From JAERML01 sp035687895 (GTDB taxonomy: Bacteria; Bacteroidota; Ignavibacteria; UBA10030; UBA6906), in the NCBI GenBank assembly GCA_035687895.1, contig DASRUE010000035.1, positions 1 to 10,822 on the forward strand: DNA of 10,822 bases, given 5' to 3'. Of this stretch, positions 6,847-10,822 are shown in pieces; position 1 is the first letter of the stretch; each line of letters begins with the position of its first letter. The translations under genes were made by a program, and so were the position numbers. Below the pieces are notes generated by a model. It was not told the origin of the DNA. It worked only from the letters and a program-made list of their open reading frames with translations, and searched no databases.

Positions 6847-7773
6847 ATGATTGTACGCGGACTACAGAAGCACAAGCCACTCCTCTTCCTCCTTTCATTT
6901 GCACTTGCACTGAGTGCATGTAGCTGCGACGAGTCATTGCCTCCACGCGACGATCCACCGAACTTCCTTCAGCCAACGTTCTCTCCTCTTTCAGGAAGGG
7001 TTGTATTTCCCGAAGGCGATACTGTCGCGGTAGGACTCGTCGGCAATTTCCTGATTTCGATCAAGAATACGTATGTCGAAGTGCTGCAAGGGCAGGAAGA
7101 TATACAGGTTGATATCGATATGTGGCTGGTAAACCAGCCGGACAAGCGCGGCCATATCCACGGCAATAGGAACAATGTGCTGAACTATGAATTGTTGGAC
7201 GGCGCCTTGCTCACGCTCCCGCCCGATTCGTCTGTACGCATACTTATTGGCGGCGACCACAGAACATTGGACGGAACGCGGTTCTGGAATTATGGAAACA
7301 TGAGGCTGCACAGTGAACCACAGCAGGATTATTTTCTCTCGGATTCGATGTTGTTCGAGGCAACAGCGAAGGTACGCTTGTTCAAATATGTGGATTCGCT
7401 GCCAACTCTCCGTGCGCGATTCATGCTCGCGTACTTCATCAGGGTACGTTTTCCCTCTGCCGTCGTTCACACGGAGATAGAAAACATGCAAGGTACTGTG
7501 GGAAACGGGAACGTGCTTGTGCAATGGGAGACGGCGCAGGAAGTCAAGAGTTATGGGTTTGTCGTCCAGAAATCGCTCTTCGGCGATCCCCAGTACTCGC
7601 CAATTGGGTTTGTCCGGGGCAATGGAACGACGTACCGACGCAACTATTATTCATACGTTGACACTACTGTGTCACGCGGAACGTGGTGGTACAGTCTTCA
7701 GGAAATCCTTGACTTCGGGGTCATCCAATGGCCCTACCAAATAACGGCTCCGCTTGTTGTTGTTGTGCCCTGA
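6847..7773 (+). CDS. FN3-like lipoprotein, 308 aa
   Basis: The ATG at 6847 gives a basic N-terminus (RGLQKHK), a hydrophobic core, and the lipobox LSAC with the lipidated cysteine at residue 25; a second Cys at 27 follows. No clear Shine-Dalgarno sequence is present. Residues 41-205 are not recognised; they look beta-rich, with several Asp/Gly turns. Residues about 218-305 form a FN3-like module very common at the ends of T9SS cargo proteins in this group: 'VLVQWETAQEVKSYGFVVQK', then GNGTTYRRNYYSYVD, then GTWWYSLQEILDFG. Here it is carried by a lipoprotein and no sorting domain follows, so anchoring is by lipid. It is divergent from the 800-residue cargo gene and 367 bases upstream of the receptor in the same direction. 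It may be a surface binding partner of one of these; this is inference. Confidence 0.84.
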   Translation: MIVRGLQKHKPLLFLLSFALALSACSCDESLPPRDDPPNFLQPTFSPLSGRVVFPEGDTVAVGLVGNFLISIKNTYVEVLQGQEDIQVDIDMWLVNQPDKRGHIHGNRNNVLNYELLDGALLTLPPDSSVRILIGGDHRTLDGTRFWNYGNMRLHSEPQQDYFLSDSMLFEATAKVRLFKYVDSLPTLRARFMLAYFIRVRFPSAVVHTEIENMQGTVGNGNVLVQWETAQEVKSYGFVVQKSLFGDPQYSPIGFVRGNGTTYRRNYYSYVDTTVSRGTWWYSLQEILDFGVIQWPYQITAPLVVVVP

Positions 7774-7775
7774 TG

Positions 7776-7793
7776 AGCCTGCAATGGCAGGCT
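7776..7793. repeat. Perfect hairpin after the lipoprotein stop
   Basis: AGCCTGC (7776-7782) and GCAGGCT (7787-7793) pair perfectly around AATG, two bases past the TGA. No T-run follows (GGAAGG), so it is more likely a REP-type or 3'-stabilising element than an intrinsic terminator. Confidence 0.6.
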
Positions 7794-7841
7794 GGAAGGT
7801 TACCCAAAACACTTGCATCATGGCATCGGCCAAAGCCTCGT

Positions 7842-7871
7842 TCCTCTCCTCCGAGGAGAGGACAGGAGAGG
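7842..7871. repeat. CCTCTCCTC palindrome with an extra GGAGAGG copy
   Basis: TCCTCTCCTC (7842-7851) and GAGGAGAGGA (7853-7862) are perfect reverse complements around one base. GGAGAGG then recurs at 7865-7871, ten bases after the first copy. This text resembles CT/AG-rich intergenic repeats I associate with several bacterial genomes; copy number here cannot be judged. Confidence 0.6.
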
Positions 7872-7964
7872 TCAACATGCGCTGGACAGCAGCAAAGATT
7901 TGACCCCACCCGGCCTCACCTTGTAGGGCAGGAAGAAATATGCTTGAGAGGTCAATATTATGTC

Positions 7965-8006
7965 CTTCATCATTCAACATTCCTTGTTCGATATTCATTA
8001 TTCACG
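7965..8006. repeat. Six-unit heptamer-phased array NTTCNNN
   Basis: Six contiguous heptamers have TTC at positions 2-4: CTTCATC, ATTCAAC, ATTCCTT, GTTCGAT, ATTCATT and ATTCACG. On the other strand these read NNNGAAN. The spacing is exact while the other positions vary, and the first base is A in four of six units. It is not coding in any frame that I believe. Confidence 0.65.
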
Positions 8007-8018
8007 TGAGTATCGAAT

Positions 8019-8049
8019 CTTGTCCGAAGGACTCCCTTCGGAGAACAAG
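8019..8049. repeat. Hairpin repeat with TTGTCCG-AAGGACTCC-TTCGGAG core, copy 2
   Basis: CTTGT (8019-8023) plus CCGAAGG (8024-8030) pair with CCTTCGG (8035-8041) and ACAAG (8045-8049); the loop is ACTC, with a three-base bulge. The core matches copy 1 (about 6742-6765) in the same orientation. The two copies bracket the FN3-like lipoprotein gene. Confidence 0.65.
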
Positions 8050-8051
8050 CT

Positions 8052-8066
8052 TGCCTGCCGCAGGCA
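8052..8066. repeat. TGCCTGC/GCAGGCA palindrome
   Basis: TGCCTGC (8052-8058) and GCAGGCA (8060-8066) are exact reverse complements around one base, directly after the TTGTCCG hairpin. They may be part of the same composite element. Confidence 0.6.
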
Positions 8067-8086
8067 TGGAATAATGAACGTTGAAG

Positions 8087-8112
8087 TTTCTTTGGGGACA
8101 GCCCCAGAGAAA
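8087..8112 (+). promoter_or_regulatory. Stem-loop in the presumed leader of the receptor gene
   Basis: TTTCTTTGGGG (8087-8097) pairs with CCCCAGAGAAA (8102-8112) over eleven positions, one of them a G-U pair, around the loop ACAG. It ends 18 bases before the GAGG ribosome-binding site. It could affect leader stability or translation of the receptor, or be another intergenic repeat; no known riboswitch class is recognised. Confidence 0.4.
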
Positions 8113-8130
8113 AAATGATAGGTGATCCTT

Positions 8131-8134
8131 GAGG
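8131..8134 (+). promoter_or_regulatory. Ribosome-binding site that fixes the receptor start
   Basis: GAGG lies six bases before the ATG at 8141. It favours that ATG over the in-frame TTG at 8129, which would overlap this site. Confidence 0.6.
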
Positions 8135-8140
8135 TCTGCT

Positions 8141-10657
8141 ATGAAACAACATCCTGTCGTCATGCTGGCGTTGGTTCTTCTTGTTGCGCGCGTATACGCA
8201 GGCACCAACGGCATTCTTGTTGGTACTGTGAAAGAAAAACAGAGCCACGAAATGCTGCCCGGCGTCAATGTCTTTCTGGTCGAAGTGCAACGCGGCAGCA
8301 TAACGGACAAGAACGGTTATTTTGAAATTCAAAACGTTCGTGCCGGGGCGTATGAAGTCCGGTTCAGTCACATCGGCTACAAATCGCTCACGCTCAAGAA
8401 CGTTGTCATCAATCCCGACCTCCGCACCAAGCTCGACATCCAGCTTGAGCAGTCCGATGTGAAGTTGGACGAAGTGATTGTCGTACAGGAAAAGCCTCTT
8501 ATCCAGCGCGACATTACGGGCACAACCTTCACTGTCACGAGTCAAGAGATTATATTGATGCCTCTCGATAAGGTGACCGACGTTATTCGACTGAAGCCCG
8601 GCGTTACCGCCGAAGGGAATGTGCGTGGAGGAAAAACCACGGAGCTTGTCTATCTGCTCGATGGGCTTCCCGTGCAAGATGTCATGACCGGTGGATTTAA
8701 GACTGACATTCCTAACAGTTCCATTATGGGTCTCAGTCTCCATACAGGTGGGTTCGAGGCTGAGTACGGCAACGCGCTTTCGGGTGTCGTGAACATCATT
8801 ACAAAGACAGGAACGAACGAGCATCGGTTCTCCGTGAAGGGTGTAAAAGACAATCTCTTCGGCGGGACGCAAGTGAGCAAATCGAATGAGTTCGAAGTCT
8901 CCGGCTCGGGTCCTCTTGTGGAAGATAAGTTGTTTTACCTTGGATCGTTGAACGGCGTCTTCACTGGCACGCGCTGGTGGCAGGATTTGCAATACTTCTT
9001 CTCGGGTACGTATGATAAAACGTGGAGCGGGTTTGCAAAACTCGATTATCTATTCTCTCCGACACTCAGACTTGGCGGCCAAGTGTTATTTTCGGATCGA
9101 ATGTGGCACGATTATGAGTTCAATTGGCGTTTCAATCTGGCCGGTCTCCCCCCCGAGAATCGCAGATCGTATCGCGTAGCGGCAATTCTCTCGCATACGG
9201 TTTCCGACGATTTCTTCTATACCGCGAGTCTCAGCAAGTTTCATCTAAAGAACAGCATCGGTGAAGGGGCGAAGGGCGATTACGTCGATAGTGAGCCATA
9301 CCAATATGATTTCTTCCTGCGTTATATTGTGGATGGGCAACGTGCGTGGTGGAGCAGAACAACGCAAGAAAGTTACATGGCGCGCTTCGATGGTGTCTGG
9401 AAACTGGCCGACGAACACTTGCTGAAGTTCGGCGGCGATTTCGTGTACTACAATATCAACTCCGATCTTGTAAAGTACGAGCCACGCAAAACCTACTTTG
9501 GCAAGCCGCTTGTGAATGAGCCGCAGTTAAATTTCAACTCGGCGTATACGTATCACCCCCGGCAAGGCTCGCTCTATGTGCAGGACAAAATTGATCTTGC
9601 CAATCAAGGAGTTCTCATAAACGTAGGCCTGCGGTATGACTTCCTTAATCCTACGGCGACCCGCCCGGCGATCGAGGAAATACCCATCTCCGATACATCC
9701 TACGCGAATCCACATAAACCGGAAGTCAAAGCGAGCTTGAAGCAACAATTCAGTCCCCGTCTCGGCGCAGCGATGCAGTTAGCGGAAAACGGATACCTGT
9801 TTATCAACCTCGGCTGGTACATCCAATATCCGCTCTTCGACTATTTGTACACGGGACTTGATCGCGCGGGGCTTGCACGCGGCGTCGGTGCGCTGACGGG
9901 TAACCCGGACCTCGAACCCGAACGGACAAAGTCCTACGAGATCAGTGTAAAGTACAGTTTCAAGCACAACATCGTTGTGTCGGCGACCTACTTCAAAAAG
10001 GAGATGACAAATCAAATCGACACCAAGACGTTTATTTCCGGTGACAGCAAAGTTGCCGGTACGTTCGGATTTGCCGAGTTTGTAAACAATCCGTTTGCGG
10101 AGGCGACAGGACTTGAGATTGTCGTGGCGCGTGAACGGGGCGAATGGCTCACCGGCGAATTGTCGTACACACTCATGGACGCTGAAGGAACGAGTGTAAA
10201 CGCGTACGACGGGTTCTACGTTGCGCAATACGGCTTGCCCCCCGCGATTCGCGTCTATCCGTTAAGCTGGGATGAGCGTCATTCGCTTAAGCTCGTTACG
10301 ACTGTGAGCACGCCATGGGATTTAGACCTGACTGTTGTTGCAGAAGCACATTCCGGACGTCCGTACACGAATTATCCCACAAGCACCGGGTTCGATCCAA
10401 TCGACGGCGGACTGTTTGCCGCGAACAACGCAAGAATGCCGGGCAATTCAAACATCGATCTCAAGCTGTCGAAGTATTTTACATTCGGTTGGTGGCCGAA
10501 TTCGCGAGTAACTTTCTACTTGGACGTGAGGAATCTGACGAACGAGAAGAACGTACGATGGATGGACTCGAACGCTCGCATAGGCGGCGAGCTTGGCGAT
10601 CCGGGTGGGTATTTAATTGGTAGACGAGCATATCTTGGTTTTACTGCGCAATTCTGA
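8141..10657 (+). CDS. TonB-dependent outer-membrane receptor with carboxypeptidase-like regulatory domain, 838 aa
   Basis: The ATG at 8141 gives a signal peptide (MKQHPVVMLALVLLVARVYA) with cleavage near residue 20. Residues 24-113 are a CarbopepD_reg-type beta-sandwich: 'GILVGTVKEKQSHEMLPGVN', then GSITDKNGYFEI and FSHIGYKSL. LDEVIVV (109-115) leads into the plug, about 120-225, with VRGGKTTELVYLLDG (161-175) and EAEYGNALSGVVNIITKTG (206-224). The remainder is a 22-strand-type barrel with LEPERTKSYEISVKYSF near residue 590 and a terminal Phe (FTAQF), as expected for outer-membrane insertion. The length is normal for the family. Such receptors import scarce ligands (metal chelates, oligosaccharides, peptides) using TonB-ExbBD energy. 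No SusD gene lies downstream in the window and the substrate cannot be inferred. The gene appears intact. Confidence 0.93.
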   Translation: MKQHPVVMLALVLLVARVYAGTNGILVGTVKEKQSHEMLPGVNVFLVEVQRGSITDKNGYFEIQNVRAGAYEVRFSHIGYKSLTLKNVVINPDLRTKLDIQLEQSDVKLDEVIVVQEKPLIQRDITGTTFTVTSQEIILMPLDKVTDVIRLKPGVTAEGNVRGGKTTELVYLLDGLPVQDVMTGGFKTDIPNSSIMGLSLHTGGFEAEYGNALSGVVNIITKTGTNEHRFSVKGVKDNLFGGTQVSKSNEFEVSGSGPLVEDKLFYLGSLNGVFTGTRWWQDLQYFFSGTYDKTWSGFAKLDYLFSPTLRLGGQVLFSDRMWHDYEFNWRFNLAGLPPENRRSYRVAAILSHTVSDDFFYTASLSKFHLKNSIGEGAKGDYVDSEPYQYDFFLRYIVDGQRAWWSRTTQESYMARFDGVWKLADEHLLKFGGDFVYYNINSDLVKYEPRKTYFGKPLVNEPQLNFNSAYTYHPRQGSLYVQDKIDLANQGVLINVGLRYDFLNPTATRPAIEEIPISDTSYANPHKPEVKASLKQQFSPRLGAAMQLAENGYLFINLGWYIQYPLFDYLYTGLDRAGLARGVGALTGNPDLEPERTKSYEISVKYSFKHNIVVSATYFKKEMTNQIDTKTFISGDSKVAGTFGFAEFVNNPFAEATGLEIVVARERGEWLTGELSYTLMDAEGTSVNAYDGFYVAQYGLPPAIRVYPLSWDERHSLKLVTTVSTPWDLDLTVVAEAHSGRPYTNYPTSTGFDPIDGGLFAANNARMPGNSNIDLKLSKYFTFGWWPNSRVTFYLDVRNLTNEKNVRWMDSNARIGGELGDPGGYLIGRRAYLGFTAQF

Positions 10658-10742
10658 TGAACGCGCCAAGAGGAGGACGAACTGGACCACAAATCGAGGC
10701 GTAGTTGGCTGAGTGAGTACATTCAAGGACAATTCAACGTGA

Positions 10743-10774
10743 TTTGACAACTTCAGTTCGATGATGTATATTTG
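10743..10774 (+). promoter_or_regulatory. Bacteroidota-type promoter for a gene beyond the right edge
   Basis: TTTG (10743-10746) and TATATTTG (10767-10774) are 20 bases apart and match the TTTG / TAnnTTTG consensus exactly. Transcription would start near 10780. The remaining bases include a small stem TCGCC-ATGT-GGCGA (10792-10805) and possible starts at ATG 10797 (M-W-R-W-T-T-R-I) and ATG 10805, both open to the edge; too little is visible to call a gene. Between the receptor stop and this promoter (10658-10742) I see no clear terminator. Confidence 0.6.
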
Positions 10775-10822
10775 AGCTACAATCTGTAAGGTCGCCATGT
10801 GGCGATGGACGACACGGATCTT

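Larger units (their letters stand above)
7774..8140. other. Repeat-dense intergenic region, 367 bases
   Basis: I see no gene here. It is a mosaic of at least six short structured elements: an AGCCTGC hairpin, a CCTCTCCTC palindrome, a heptamer-phased array, a TTGTCCG-core hairpin, a TGCCTGC palindrome and a stem just before the receptor gene. Open frames across it on both strands are repeat translations or antisense extensions of the receptor gene. Confidence 0.7.

Noticed and set aside
6686..6976. 96-codon minus-strand frame over the octamer array
   Set aside because: It is composed of the octamer repeat plus the antisense of the lipoprotein signal peptide.
7672..7998. 108-codon minus-strand frame across the repeat region
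   Set aside because: It translates the palindromes and the heptamer array and overlaps the end of the lipoprotein gene; no ribosome-binding site or domain is evident.
7965..8006. CRISPR-like array
   Set aside because: The units are contiguous heptamers with no spacers, and no cas gene is nearby.
8129..8140. TTG start for the TonB receptor
   Set aside because: It overlaps the GAGG site and adds four residues before a better signal peptide starting at ATG 8141.
7970..8992. 340-codon minus-strand frame
   Set aside because: It lies antisense to the receptor's signal peptide, regulatory and plug domains and extends into repeats; the plus-strand protein is unmistakable.
10797..10822. Start of a new gene at ATG 10797 or 10805
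   Set aside because: Fewer than ten codons are visible, so neither frame can be supported.

Overview
The window reads like a chromosomal stretch from an uncultured-type member of the Bacteroidota/Chlorobi (FCB) group, most like Ignavibacteria, Kapaibacteria or related lineages. The reasons are C-terminal type IX secretion (T9SS) sorting domains of the 'NYPNPFNP ... GVYLYKLEA ... KKLLLLK' style, a TonB-dependent receptor with a carboxypeptidase-like N-terminal domain, fibronectin-like modules typical of T9SS cargo, and a TTTG/TAnnTTTG promoter at the right edge. The lineage call is inference from protein style; no rRNA or tRNA gene is present.

Layout, left to right. Bases 2-2890 (+) encode the C-terminal 962 residues of a large secreted beta-propeller protein with a T9SS tail; the reading frame is open through the left edge, so its signal peptide lies outside. 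A strong hairpin terminator follows (2926-2965). Bases 3021-3632 (+) encode a small outer-membrane-type lipoprotein. Twelve bases later a collapsed gene (3645-3946, +) retains a ribosome-binding site, a signal peptide and a T9SS tail in a different frame, with no cargo between them. Structured non-coding DNA (3946-4082) separates it from the convergent 800-residue T9SS cargo protein (4082-6484, -). A 362-base gap (6485-6846) holds short periodic repeats, a hairpin repeat and a sigma70-like promoter. Next are a FN3-like lipoprotein (6847-7773, +), a second repeat-rich gap (7774-8140), and a complete TonB-dependent receptor (8141-10657, +). The last 165 bases hold a good Bacteroidota-type promoter for a gene beyond the right edge.

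Every recognisable protein is predicted to be exported: two T9SS cargo proteins plus one cargo remnant, two lipoproteins and one outer-membrane receptor. The locus is therefore a cell-surface/secretion region, not a metabolic operon. The 800-residue cargo protein, the FN3-like lipoprotein and the receptor form a divergent set that may act together at the outer membrane, but no substrate can be read from the sequence. No SusD homologue, transposase, CRISPR array or RNA gene was seen.

The most unusual material is non-coding or broken: the signal-peptide-to-sorting-domain gene remnant, two kinds of phased micro-repeat (8-base CACNAAGN and 7-base NTTCNNN), and a roughly 24-base motif present in the same orientation on both sides of the FN3-like lipoprotein gene.
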